DNA of 64,000 bases from Sabethes cyaneus (taxonomy: Eukaryota; Arthropoda; Insecta; Diptera; Culicidae). Below, piece by piece: positions 53,353-64,000 of this stretch (its first letter is position 1; every line of letters starts with the position of its first letter). The notes under the pieces are model-generated. The model was not told the origin of the DNA and searched no databases. It was given only the letters and a program-made list of their open reading frames with translations. The position numbers and the translations under genes were made by a program. The stretch spans positions 204,102,439-204,166,438 of the forward strand of contig NC_071355.1 of assembly GCF_943734655.1 (NCBI RefSeq), read 5' to 3'.

Positions 53353-55638
53353 ACAAAAACTTTAAAAATGATTTGCAATAGCCTTATTGTAAAATTCAAT
53401 AAAAAATGTAGATTATTCACAGAAATATATTGAGGTCAATTATTTATCAGAATGTTGTAATATTGATGCCAAAATTTCAAGAAATCTATTTTGATTTCTG
53501 ATATTCATATTGTTCATTAAAAAAAAAATTCCCATTTGCTCCAAAAGCGAAGTTTGTCTACAGACGGTCTTACCAGGGTTAAAAACTGCAAAAATATGAA
53601 GCTCTTTTCGATGTTTTCCCGCAAATACAAGCCAAATAACCGCTTTTGAAACCATTGGCCAAGATCAAAACATTGTCACTGAATCTTGTTGTGTTCCATT
53701 TACCGGTCATTATTCGAGAAAATTAAGCAATTTTCTGCATATCATCGCAGTTGTTCGGTGCGTTCTACCGCTGCCCGGCGCCCGTGTAGGTTCGAATTTC
53801 CTATTTCAATATTTCATGAGCACAGCATTAGAAATTCATCAGCTGGCTGGTGCTACCAAGCCGGGCAAAATAGTTCCGACGACACCGGTTCTCCCGCCCG
53901 CCGGTATCATACATGAATGTGCTGCGAAGACTGATTTACGTACGACAAAATTTTATCAATTATTCATACGTGATTGTTCCTCGCTTTCCGTGGCGGTAGT
54001 CTGTTGAATGGAGAAGAGCGTACACAACTTGCCTGAGTAATTGATTAAAAGTAAACAAGTCTCATGTTGTTCGCAACAACAAGCTATGCTTTTGGCATCA
54101 TTACAAAATTGAATGATATGGTAATTACTGGCTTCATGTGATTTTGTGCAACCACCTTCAACGAGCGGCTTCCAAACTTGAGACAAACACGTTGCTATGA
54201 TTTGCAACAATATTAACAAGCTAAGTTAATTTTACTCGGAGTCAGAGCAATTATTGATAACAGTGATCTACGTAAGACTTTAAAGTAAGTTATTTCAATG
54301 GTCTATTGTTTTTCGGAAAAGCTTGAAGGCCCACAGGGCTGCACGTAACTGACCAACGTTCGAATATTCATTGGAGACAAATCATCTGCTAATTTTTCGA
54401 ACCGAATTAGCCTAGCAAGACGTATTCACCGAAGCCTGCAGGCAGCTGCCGTTGCAACACGAGCACAACCTCTCAGGCTCCCGCCAGTATTCACGTTTTC
54501 GATAACGAACTTATCAAAGTTTCAAACTACGTGAGACATTGCTCTACTCGTAAACCGGTGATGCCACTGCTGTCTAGCTCTAAAATTCGATTCTAAGACA
54601 TCCTTTGTTGGTGCCTTGTATTGGACTTATTCCTGCCCGGTCGGTGTGATGCCGGCTCAAATAATTGTTGTTGCGAAAGAAACGATGTCCAATCGATAGT
54701 TCTTCTCGGATGGACAGATGGTACCTTTCGTTCCAAGTGCACGAGCAATGCTCTAGATTGAATGGTGAAAGTTTCCGCAGTGCTCGCTATCGCGAAACAC
54801 TTGGTCCAAGTTCGTGAGAGAAGAAATGAAATCATCAACTTCCACAAAGTTGTGCACACACTGCCATGTGTGGAGCAGATGTCAGCGCGAATTAGGTAAT
54901 TATATGAAACAATTAAATTTAGATGCTTCAAGAGGAGGTTTCTCTACTACAGCTAATAGATATCATTCAAATGGAGTCATGCCATAAAAAATCTTAAAAC
55001 ATTTGTGTCCTTTCCTCCTTCAATTTATAACCTCAACTCAATTTCCATGCACTCATTCGAATCGTTCCATCTAGCGAATCATGTAAACGGGGTTTTTCTG
55101 ATGTCAAATAATCTCAGAAGAATACACCAAGCATGCGAACCAACAAAAATTTATCAACCAAAAGAAAATGCTCTGCGTTCATGAACTTGATGATAGAGAT
55201 CACAGCATGGAATTATTAAATTGCGTTTAGTATCTACTTATGGACTTGAAATTGTAACTTTTGTTTAAATTGATTATTTTTTCAATAATCATCAGCAGAA
55301 TCGAAATCTTCAGAAAATTGAATTTCAGTGCAGTCATCCATGAGGAGCAAATAAATCATTGCATTTTTTAGAATTCGATGCTAATTGGAATGATATGACT
55401 GAATAGAAACGGTTGTATATGTGCACTTACTGTCTATTTCACATCCAAGGCAAACATATCAACGCATTCTACGGTAGTGAATGTTATTGTCGCCTTTACA
55501 GATCACTGATTTCAGTGCAAGTTTTCAACATTTAAAAAAATCATAACGTAATATTAAATTGTTTTCAACCATATCGGTTAACATGTGATATTAGGAATAG
55601 CCAAACCAAACATAATAGGCTACCAAACCATAATAGAC
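53353..55638. other. Intergenic stretch without recognised feature
   Basis: No repeat family, RNA gene or domain-bearing frame is supported. The minus frame at 54593-54931 is open for 112 codons but has no recognisable content. Confidence 0.3.
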
Positions 55639-55640
55639 TA

Positions 55641-56128
55641 GGTATAAAACATTTTTTTTGTATGGGCTTATCACTTTGACCATAACATTATTGATCTATT
55701 GTAATGTTGCCCGGGTGTATGCTATATACTGCACTGCATTTCTGTGCTGTGTCGTTATTGAGTAAACGATAAGCTTATATTTTTTTATGCGTGCTTATGT
55801 GTATGAGGGTTTTACCCTTGCTCCAATGCATGTCCTACTATACCAAACCTGTTTCGCCTCGTTATAGTTTGAACTGGTGAGTCCTCGTAAGGTTCAAAAC
55901 CATCACCTCAATAGATCCTCATACCAGTATACTAACCATAAGAAGCGTCTCCGGGATAATGTAGAACTCAGCATGAAGGAAGGGTGATGAGGGGCCTGAG
56001 AATAAACCCATGCTAAAGTCACTTTGACATCGAATGGCCTAATTCTACTAAGATTCGAACTCACGACCATTCGCTTGTCAAAGCAGACTCGGTAACCTTG
56101 CGGCTACAGAGGCCCCGGTATAAAACAT
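55641..56128 (-). mobile_element. tRNA-derived SINE, family B, copy 2, with 12-bp target-site duplication
   Basis: GGTATAAAACAT occurs at 55641-55652 and 56117-56128. The 464-bp insert aligns from end to end with the copy at 16947-17448: same tRNA-like head (GCCTCTGTAGCCGCAAGGTT; B-box GAGTTCGAATCTTAG), same body and A tail (T run at 55653). The different target duplications show two separate retrotranspositions of one family. Divergence between the copies is considerable, so neither is recent. Confidence 0.92.
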
Positions 56129-56159
56129 AATCAATTTAACGAAATCCAGGACAAGTTAT

Positions 56160-59100
56160 GCTATCCGATGTCATCGTTGTCAGCAGCATTTGGCCAGGGT
56201 GGCTCATGCTGTTTCTAGCAGTCGTCTGCATCTTCTTCCTGTGTTGTCGCGCCGCCCTGGCGGGTTTATTGAAGAGAACTGTTTTCGGCACACTGTCGTT
56301 CGGCATCCTAGCGACGTGTCCAGCTCACTGTAGCGTTCCGACTTTCGCCAGATATACGATGGCAATCTGTGCAAGTAGTGTCTGCAGATTGTGATTCACA
56401 CGCCTCTGCCACTCTCCGCACTCAGTTTGTACACCGCTAGATATCGTCCGCAGTACCTTCCGCTCGATTACGGCAAGGGAGCGTATGTCCTCCGTGAACA
56501 GCGTCGCGGCTTCAAGTTCCTACCGGTCTAATAAGGGGTTTATCAGCGTTAGGCGAAGGGAAATGTAGGGCTAAATTTCCACTTGAATACGCCGCTGGAT
56601 CTCCTTATTAGGATTGTTATCGTTACTAGAATTCCAAATACTTGCACTCAACAACCACTTCTAGTTTGTAACCGTCAACGGTTACCGTCCGTAGGAGGTG
56701 CTCGTTTGTTTCCTTTGAGCCTCTTCCTTTCATGTATTTGGTTTTCGACGCATTTATGCTTAGCTCAATCCTCCTACACTCCGCTTTCAGACTGGCGTAG
56801 ATGGCCTCCGCCGTCGCATAGTTCCTGGCTGATATCGGAGTCATCTGCAAAGCCTAGTAGGTGGCTCCCCTTAGTGAGAATTGTGCATCTCGTTTTGATG
56901 CCCGTTCGTCGAATCACCCCCTCTATAGCGATGTTGAACAGCATGCAGGATAAACCGTCAAATTGTCTCAACCCTTACTTTCGTCTTGAAGGGACTCGAG
57001 AGTGTCCCCGAGACGCGCACGAAACACCTCACTCGATCCAATCATAACTCTGATCAGTCGTGTCAGTTTATCCGAAAAACCGTTTTCGTGCATTATCTGC
57101 CATAGTTTGTCTCGATCGACTGTATCGTATGCTGCTTTGAAATCAATAAAGATGTGAAGCGTGGGCACATTGTACTCCGGATATTTCTGCAAGATCTGTC
57201 GGATGGTGAAAATTTGATCCGAAGAGCGCGAGCCCCCATGATGCCCGGCTGATAAAAACCCACGAAACCTTGTGCTATCGGTGACAGCCAACGTAACAGA
57301 ATTTAGGAGAGTACATTATAGGCGACGTTTACCACCGTTATGCCGCAATAGTTGAGACAGTCGAACCGTTCACCCTCTTTGTAGATGTAACAAACCCCTC
57401 TTTCCATCCATTCTTCCACGGAAGCTCCTCCTCCTCCCAAATTTTCGAAATAACTCAGCATACAGAACTGCTGCCAACGTTTCTCGACCATGTTTATAAA
57501 GCTCTCCTGGTAGGCGATCCTTACTGGCGATTTTGTTGGTCTTCAGCAACCCGATCACTTGCTGACTGACTTGCTGAAGATCAGCTGCTGGGACAGACCT
57601 GCCATGGGCACTCCTAGGTTAACTTCCGTTCCACCTCCGTCCCCAACTTCGCCATTGAGATGTTCATCGTAGTACTGCTTCCATCTGTCGACCACCTCGT
57701 ACTCGTTTGTGATCAGATTCCCTGCCTCGTCCCTACATATGTCACGTAAAAAATATTGCGAGTTTGGTTCACTTTCTCGTAAAACTTAAACGTGTTATGA
57801 AGTTCTGAATAGTTGTTCTAATTCCTCACAATCTCTGTCCTCCTTCTGGCGTTTTTTCCAAATCAGAATCATGGTTACTCTGGTAGCACACTTGTTATAA
57901 AACAGTTGAGCTGACTGTTATATGACAAATCGAAATCACCGGACATTGTCCCTCTCTTTGCCTTTTACAGAGAATTATCAAGGTCTTACTGACATTTACC
58001 GCTTTTGCAATTTAGAACTAGAATGTTCAGCGCTCCTGTGGAGCTCTTGCGTCTTCCAGGCATAGCTTCTTCGGAAGTTACCTATTAACTCCATACTTTG
58101 TATGGAAACTCAATCCCAGGAAGGTTATTAGTTTTATTGACCATGTAGTACCTATTTGGGGCACAGTCTTACCACCTAGCACAACTCCTTCAATAAGTAT
58201 GAGCAATTCGTAAACTGTATCGTATCGTAAAGTCTTCATGACTGTCGCAGTACTCGGTAAATTTTGTGTTATTTAGTAGCCTAATATTCAACCGAGGACG
58301 AGGACGTGCCTGGTATACGATTGACAGTCTTTAGTGCACATATACATCCTCCTTACCCATCCTTACCCCATAGTGAGCGTATCTGTTCGAGATGTTGAAG
58401 AAGAACTGCTCATCTATGAGTACGTGGTTAAACTGGATCATTGTACTTGGTCAGGTAATCTCCAGGTGGCTTTGTGAAACTTATACATCGCTGGACCTTA
58501 TCGTTCATCTCGGTGTGCAGGATATGAGGTTTTATCACCGGTCTATACAATCCTACTCCAGCGACCTGAGCGCTCATATCCCCGATGACGATCTTGAGGT
58601 CCCGTGGCGAGCAGCTGCCGTACGTTGCCTCCAGCCGTGCGAAGAGAGTTTCGTACTGATCGTTGAGTCTACTGCATCATCGTTGGATGATGCTGTAATT
58701 GAAGATAAGGCCCTTCATCCTCAAGAAACACATCCGCGTATGGGTCGCCTTCCAATCTATCACGTGATCCTGCATTCTGCCCAATAATATAAAGCCAGTA
58801 CCCAGCTCGATGATAATGCCACCGCACTGGTATAACTGGGCCTTTCCACCGCGGATCTGTTAAACATTCTCTCTTTTGCGAAGCAGAACTATGATTTCGA
58901 GATTGTGGAGTTCAAGCTGTTCGAGTAGCACGCATAGCCACCTGCGAAATTCAGCGCTCTGCGGTTTCAAGTACCGAATTACCATTCATCGTCCTGGTTT
59001 CGTCGCCTAGGTCAATATCGAATATTCCGATCCGTATTTGCTTGAATGTAGCAGTTTGGTTTAGAAAGATTGCCTTACTAGGGTCACGTTACCCAGTCTC

Positions 59101-59460
59101 GTGAAGGGGCTACCATCTTAGCTTTAGTGCCAAGACACCACATTTCTAAATTCAGCCGCCCGCTCCGGATCAGACGCTGACGTAAGCCGCTCCTAATCTG
59201 GAGTACAACCACTCACTTGGTTGGGCAATCGTCAAGCGCCGCCCCTGACAAGGGAACAGACGCTCAAGACTGAGAAGACTATTCCTTGTTGAAACACTCA
59301 GCGTTCGCACCAGTGCGCCCTTCCTTGTCGATATACGACCTTAGTTTTCACTGTGGTTGATTACTCAATCTCTGCTAAGGTTGCTCGTATTCCGGCTGAA
59401 ACCACGAGAAGGTACGGATAGGAGTTGCTTGATAAGAGGCTAAGAACTCTTGTAGGGTCT
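56160..59460 (-). pseudogene. RTE-like LINE, near full length, heavily decayed
   Basis: From the right: 5' UTR-like sequence (59030-59460, matching 16600-16740 and 22985-23130), endonuclease (LEQLELHNLEIIVL near 58900; IVIGDMSAQVAGVGLYRP near 58590; HILHTEMNDKVQR near 58520), an unreadable or inserted stretch at about 57890-58390, then the RT half matching 51490-53188: CRDEAGNLITNEYEVVDRWK, LKTNKIASKDRLPGELYKHG, IFIDFKAAYDTVDRDKLW, SHLLGFADDSDI and the C-terminal blocks to about 56160. Roughly 3.3 kb is the usual size of an RTE. Stops and frameshifts occur throughout. It is the only copy here with 5' UTR, endonuclease and RT in order. Confidence 0.82.
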
Positions 59461-59519
59461 GTTTTATACCTTCAGGTGCTGTGGTAATATGCTTTGTAGT
59501 TCAGCGAGGTCTGCTGTCC

Positions 59520-59812
59520 ATTATAATGAGGTTTCGTGAACATGCCATTGATCTCGTTGCCGATATGAAGAAAATATACCGGCATATCAAATTTTGTGGT
59601 TTTGTAGCGTGTAAAGTCAGACAACCCCATTTTCACCTACGAGCTACAGACAATAACATATGGTACAGCTTCGTATATAGCCACGCGAACTTTGCAGAAG
59701 ACATGGCGGGCAGGTATATCCCAATCAATCAGTCTGGTAATCAGTCCAGTTATGGAGAATTTCTACGCCGAAGGTTTCTCTCCCGAACAACAATGTGAGT
59801 TGTATGGTGCTT
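59520..59812 (+). pseudogene. Pao/BEL reverse transcriptase fragment, plus strand
   Basis: The plus strand encodes FREHAIDLVADMKKIYRHIK, then in another frame FTYELQTITYGTASYIATRT and finally PVMENFYAEGFSPEQ. These correspond to successive BEL RT blocks. The last stands where FYVDDF-type active sites occur, with both Asp lost. Orientation and sequence differ from the BEL copies at 319-4640. No other pol domain is attached. Confidence 0.65.
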
Positions 59813-59971
59813 TTATGGCGAGTTTTATGACTAATTTTGCTCTTACATGCCATCATAAGAGTGTAATAAAATCCCAGCTGTTACTCGGGCTCCCACGCTC
59901 TGAAATTGCGAATTACTTAAACTCCGCCACGCTATATCATGATACTTAGCTGAGTTACCGCTCAAGAAGTG

Positions 59972-60347
59972 CCCAGCAAGCACCAAATCGTACATCAATG
60001 TACAAAAATTATCGTAAATAACTCTTAACAAATTCTGAATCGGTACTAATGCTTAATAAAGCGCGCCCAAGTGGATTTTCAGTAATATATGATAATAATA
60101 ACTGACGCACATACGATTTTCAGCACAGAATTGTATAGCAATATAGACCGAGCTGCGCTTAATCGGATTATATCGTATATGCATACTTATATAGATAAAA
60201 TGCGTAAAATTATTCCTCGTTACGTATATCGCCTCCGAAATAGTGCAGATATGCCAATTTTGCGCATCAAATACGATTTATCAGCTTGTATACCATGTAT
60301 ACGTAATACTGTTTTACTTTGATATACATATAAAAATGCTTGCTGGG
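59972..60347 (+). mobile_element. Small TIR element, CCCAGCAAGCA family, best-preserved copy
   Basis: Ends CCCAGCAAGCACCAAATCGT and ATAAAAATGCTTGCTGGG give an 11-bp inverted terminus (CCCAGCAAGCA). Length 376 bp, non-coding, rich in TATATCGTATATG-type short palindromes. It aligns with 4926-5283 and, reversed, with 61698-61985. A target duplication could not be fixed. Confidence 0.8.
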
Positions 60348-60959
60348 TGGGTTTCGAATGACACCAAAGTGCTCAAGGATGTTCTGCCACTGGTAATGGT
60401 AATTCTCCCGTTTAACAATCTGGAGAACAATCAGGTCGTCGCTGTGCTCGATCTTATATGAAAACCAAAATCCGTCATACTATGGGTGATTTACCTAGCC
60501 ACCCCAACAAACACTGTGCGCTAGCCTATCAAGCGATTATTCCATTGTTATTAGCCCAATAGTGGTTGAATAAGCTACTACTCAGCAAAAATGATTGCTG
60601 GGACCTGCAGTTGATGCTAGTGTACGCAAACCTTTACGAGACGCCTCGTTCATAATGTTTCAGTGTAAGTCCCGGCTTGTACAGTACACACGATATTACT
60701 AAGTGCGCCGAAGAGTTTTTACAATGGCCTTCGAAAACAACAGCTATGCCGATAAATGGTTGCTTTTGTGACGAGCGAAGCATACAAGCAAACGATGTAA
60801 AATTGGCATACGAAATGGCAGCCGCTAAAGGGTGTCCCACATCACATTGCATCACGGAAGAAATGCAGTAGAAAATTGCCCATTGGGTATTTTCTCTTGA
60901 AAATGTGGTTAGTAGTAGTTTAGAGTGTATGGTTTGCACTGTATTTTTATCGCCGTCAG

Positions 60960-61440
60960 TTTTTCGCAAATTGGACAAAGTGGCGTCACCCGAAAAGCAA
61001 CGTCGCGAATTTATTTTGCGCAAGCACCTGGAAAATTCTCAAATCTCTCATCATGGATGACGCGGCTTATGTCAAGGCGGACTTCCGGGGCTATTGTAGT
61101 TCACCGCCCAGCACAAGTTTGATGTTCTACAGGAAGTAAGGATGCAGAAACTTTCAATGTTTGCCGAGAAATACATGATTTGGCAAGCAATCTTCACATG
61201 TGGCAAACAGAGTGCCTGAAGTTTTTGGAGCGTTTAGGAGTGCGCCGTTCGTGACTACCGGGACAGTAAACGGGCAGGTCTACCTCAAACCTCGAGAAGT
61301 GTCTACAGAAGCATCTGCTTCCTCTGTTGAAGTAACACGAGGGCCCTACGAACTTCTAGTCGAATGTAGCATCGTGCCACTATTCAAAGGATGTCCTGGA
61401 ATGGTACGAAGCCAACGGGGTCACTTTTGTACCTAAGGAT
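60960..61440 (+). pseudogene. DD37E-type transposase relic
   Basis: An N-terminal piece (EKQRREFILRKHLENSQIS near 60985-61040) is joined by deletion to the core: LIMDDAAYVKADF at about 61050-61085 (first Asp kept, the DDET pair altered to DDAA), MFAEKYMIWQAIFTCG near 61160-61205, APFVTTGTVNGQVYLK near 61240-61290, and YSKDVLEWYEANGVTFVPKD near 61380-61440. Stop and frame changes separate the blocks. The sequence between VYLK and YSKD, which would hold the second Asp, is disrupted. It lies between two CCCAGCAAGCA elements. Confidence 0.78.
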
Positions 61441-61697
61441 ATGACTCACCCCCCGGTTACGAGGGGGCGTAAAATCGAGTTCATGACGAGGGCACTAGAA
61501 CTCCACGCTACGACTCTGCCCACTACCAAGCCCCTACCATAGGTTATGTGGCATTTCGTCTACATCAGCAGTGGTCTTAGCCGCGCACACGTTTAGTCGC
61601 CAGTAAAGAAAAAATAGTGGAACTACAAACAAGTAACAATAGTTCACGATGCAGATCGAAATCACGCCTGATGTTCCGAGAACGAGTTCCAGTAGAA

Positions 61698-61985
61698 CCC
61701 AGCTAGCATTTTCATATGTATATAAAAGTTTAAAATCAGCATTACGTACAAATATACATGCTAATAAGTCGTATTTGATGCGCAAAATTGGCATATCCAT
61801 CGTATTTTGGAGGCGATATACGTGATGAGGAATAAACATACGCGTTTAATCGATATAAGGAATTATATACCATAATATCCGATTAAGCCCGACCCGCTTC
61901 ATACTGCTATACGATTCTATGCTGAATATCGTATGTATGCCCGCTATTATCATTTTCGGTTATTGATGTACGATTTGGTGCTGAC
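61698..61985 (-). mobile_element. Small TIR element, CCCAGCAAGCA family, inverted copy
   Basis: Starts CCCAGCTAGCATTTTCATAT and ends TTGATGTACGATTTGGTGCT, the reverse of 59972-60347; shared blocks read on the minus strand include CATCGTATTTGATGCG-like, TATCGCCTCCAAAATACG and TTCAGCATAGAATCGTATAG. It is about 90 bp shorter than the plus copy through internal loss. Confidence 0.75.
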
Positions 61986-64000
61986 TAAAAAGTTTATGTT
62001 ACCTCGAGTATCGCATTTAGGCGGCAACTGGGAGGCCGAAATCAAATCAGCGAAGACCTCTGTAAAGACTGCCGACAGTTGAGTTGGGCCGTCTCTGGTG
62101 GTGGCGGGAATAGAGGTTGACAACAAGTTTTTAAGTAAAGTTTTTACAGGATAGCGCATGTATTTAATGCTGCACAATGCAGAGTCTGCTGTCAAAAATT
62201 GACATAAATTCGAGCCAGCAAGCCTGGCGAAATCGATGGACAACATACGAAGGTAGTGCAAGTATCAAACTTTTGTTCGGATTTCAAGGTTAGAGGATGT
62301 CACAAGTGTTATTTTTTTAACACAGATTTACATTTTTGTAGACCGATATTTGTCTTTGTCTGTTTTTTTCTGTTTTCAAAACGAAACAAGTAAAACAACG
62401 AAGATTAGATTGAAAACCTTATGTTTTTGACTGCATTTACACGAAACAAAAATTATGAGCTTAACTCTGTTATTTTCACTATGTTTTCAAGTAAACATTT
62501 TTAAATTAATCAAATAAAAAAGCTTAAATTAGTTTAGACGTTCAAAGATATTTCTCCAATCGTCATGGAAATATGATATCCAAAAATGAACCGCAGTGAA
62601 AAATCACCCACTCTACCCTTAATTCTACATTACAGCAGCACCCGCCGAGGTTCGGGGCATAAAAATTGCAAACCAAACCAAACGCTTTTTCCCATTTTTA
62701 TTGAATGCTCATATGGTTTCACCCTTCCGCGAATGAATAAATATAACATTTCTGCACTGGCACACAAACGCAAATGAAAATCAGAAGGAGCAATCATTTC
62801 AGTCAGGTCCTGTTGTTTGCTGCATGCGAGAATGAATGCTTCAACCGCGCGCTCCCTCCATGCTCCTGCCGGCGACGGCGGCGACCGACGCACGTTACAA
62901 GCGGACGTTACACGGTTTCGGTAGGTACCTACCGTATTTGTAATGTGTCCCAATGAGCGGGCTGTGTTGTGTTTACATGCCTTGTAACCGTAAATATGGT
63001 TTTTATGCGAAGTGTTATGATTTATTCAAGGCCATTAAAGTGGGCGAAATAATTGGCTTATTGTTTCTCTGGTGCCCTGGAACGGTTGGGCTCCTAAATT
63101 GATGGTTTTGATTGAAAATTATGAAAATGTGGCACATGAAATTAGACATACGCATGCATCGCAATGGTGCGGCAAGTAATTGAAGCCATTATAAAAAACC
63201 CGAATTAATCCACCTAGCGGCGTGACCTAGCCTTTCTACTGCCACAATAATCATTATTTAATTTCTCAGGAACATGTATAATTAACTTGACTATATTTTT
63301 AAATATCCGTTCCGTATTCCTCAAAATCCTTATTTGCCAGTAAAATTCACAACGTATTGCGTAGAATAATTATATTTTCTTTCCTTGGGTGCGTAAATAC
63401 TTGTAAGCGTCATTTATGTTATTTGATGAACACCTTATTTAGTTTTATAATCGGTCGGCCTTAACTTTTGGGTTTCAGAGCCACATACGAAACTTGTTTT
63501 GAACTGACAATATGAAATATGCGTTCATAGCATATTTTTTGATATTTTTTTTGAGTGGTTTTAGCCCAAAGGGTAGATTTTTTTTTTGATATTTTGATAT
63601 TAATACCATGCGTTCAAAAGTTAGCATCTTTGAAAAACAAGAGTTCAGAAAAATTATTATTAAACTTCGTTTTTGAAGAAAAAGGATATCTACAACAAAA
63701 TGATTAATCTCAAAATTTTACTATTAGTTTCCTTGGCTTCAATTTTGCAATATATCTGAATTAGAAAAAATAACTGAATAGAGCATTAGATATGAAAAAG
63801 AGAAATTGAACTTTTTCTTAGCTTGCGCTCCTTCAGATAATTATTTTTGCATGAAAATCAAAACTTGAGCTTATTTTGAATGTACTTTCATGAAAAGATA
63901 GTCATTAGCTTGATCGCATCGTTTTTACAATGTTAGGGGGTTAGGAAAACAAGATGAGGTCGAAAAATAGTGCAAAAACTGCACCATAAACATGCTTGAG
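61986..64000. other. Intergenic stretch without recognised feature
   Basis: Apart from a GC-rich patch at 62840-62920 and T-runs near 63540-63600, nothing is recognised: no RT, transposase, RNA gene or repeat boundary. Confidence 0.3.

Noticed and set aside
60634..61023. 129-codon minus-strand frame
   Set aside because: No recognisable domain, and its right part overlaps the DD37E N-terminal relic on the other strand.

Overview
The window looks like repeat-dense nuclear DNA of an insect, most likely a culicine mosquito such as Aedes. The sequence shows degraded RTE-like and CR1-like non-LTR retrotransposons, Pao/BEL LTR-retrotransposon pol relics, IS630/Tc1/mariner transposases of the DD37E type typical of mosquitoes, several tRNA-headed SINEs and many small inverted-repeat elements, in an AT-rich, intron-poor background. 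No complete host gene, rRNA, genuine tRNA gene, bacterial operon or CRISPR array was found. The organism assignment is inference from the mix of repeat families.

Layout. 0-5.3 kb: scrambled Pao/BEL pol on the minus strand, cut by a CR1-like LINE 3' end and a SINE with target duplication, then two abutting copies of a small CCCAGCAAGCA-ended element. 5.3-7.5 kb: nothing recognised. 7.5-10.6 kb: a pyrimidine-rich tract made of two ~1.35 kb degenerate tandem copies, the first carrying a 236-bp palindrome, the second running into a TTACTC hexamer array. 10.6-16.5 kb: mostly featureless. 16.9-17.5 kb: a SINE with 13-bp target duplication. 17.6-22.9 kb: a 5.3-kb foldback unit bounded by an 8-bp direct repeat and CCGGA-rich inverted termini (hAT-like), itself filled with younger insertions. 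23-26 kb: RTE relic, a miRNA-sized hairpin, and a recent 5'-truncated RTE insertion with a perfect 14-bp target duplication. 26-30 kb: almost featureless. 30-33.3 kb: an RTE-like LINE on the minus strand interrupted by a 229-bp insertion and by ~240 copies of a perfect 7-bp repeat (1,679 bp). 33.3-36 kb: featureless apart from one GC-rich candidate host exon. 36-46 kb: a mosaic of SINEs, DD37E transposon copies, RTE fragments and a CR1-like LINE, in which several TIR elements interrupt coding relics so exactly that the empty site can be read in frame. 46-49.3 kb: featureless. 49.4-53.2 kb: an internally deleted mariner, a 29-bp LINE-tail insertion, and an RTE copy flanked by nested inverted repeats. 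55.6-62 kb: a second SINE of the 17-kb family, a near full-length decayed RTE, a BEL reverse transcriptase fragment, more CCCAGCAAGCA elements and a third DD37E relic. 62-64 kb: nothing recognised.

The genes do not form a pathway: each is a separate mobile-element relic. What the window does give is a layered insertion history. Coding relics of RTE, CR1 and BEL act as reference sequence against which later insertions and their target duplications can be read at base resolution. The least ordinary features are the 5.3-kb foldback, the heptamer array, the palindrome with a hammerhead-like core, and the 912-bp TA-flanked element with a 29-bp perfect TIR.
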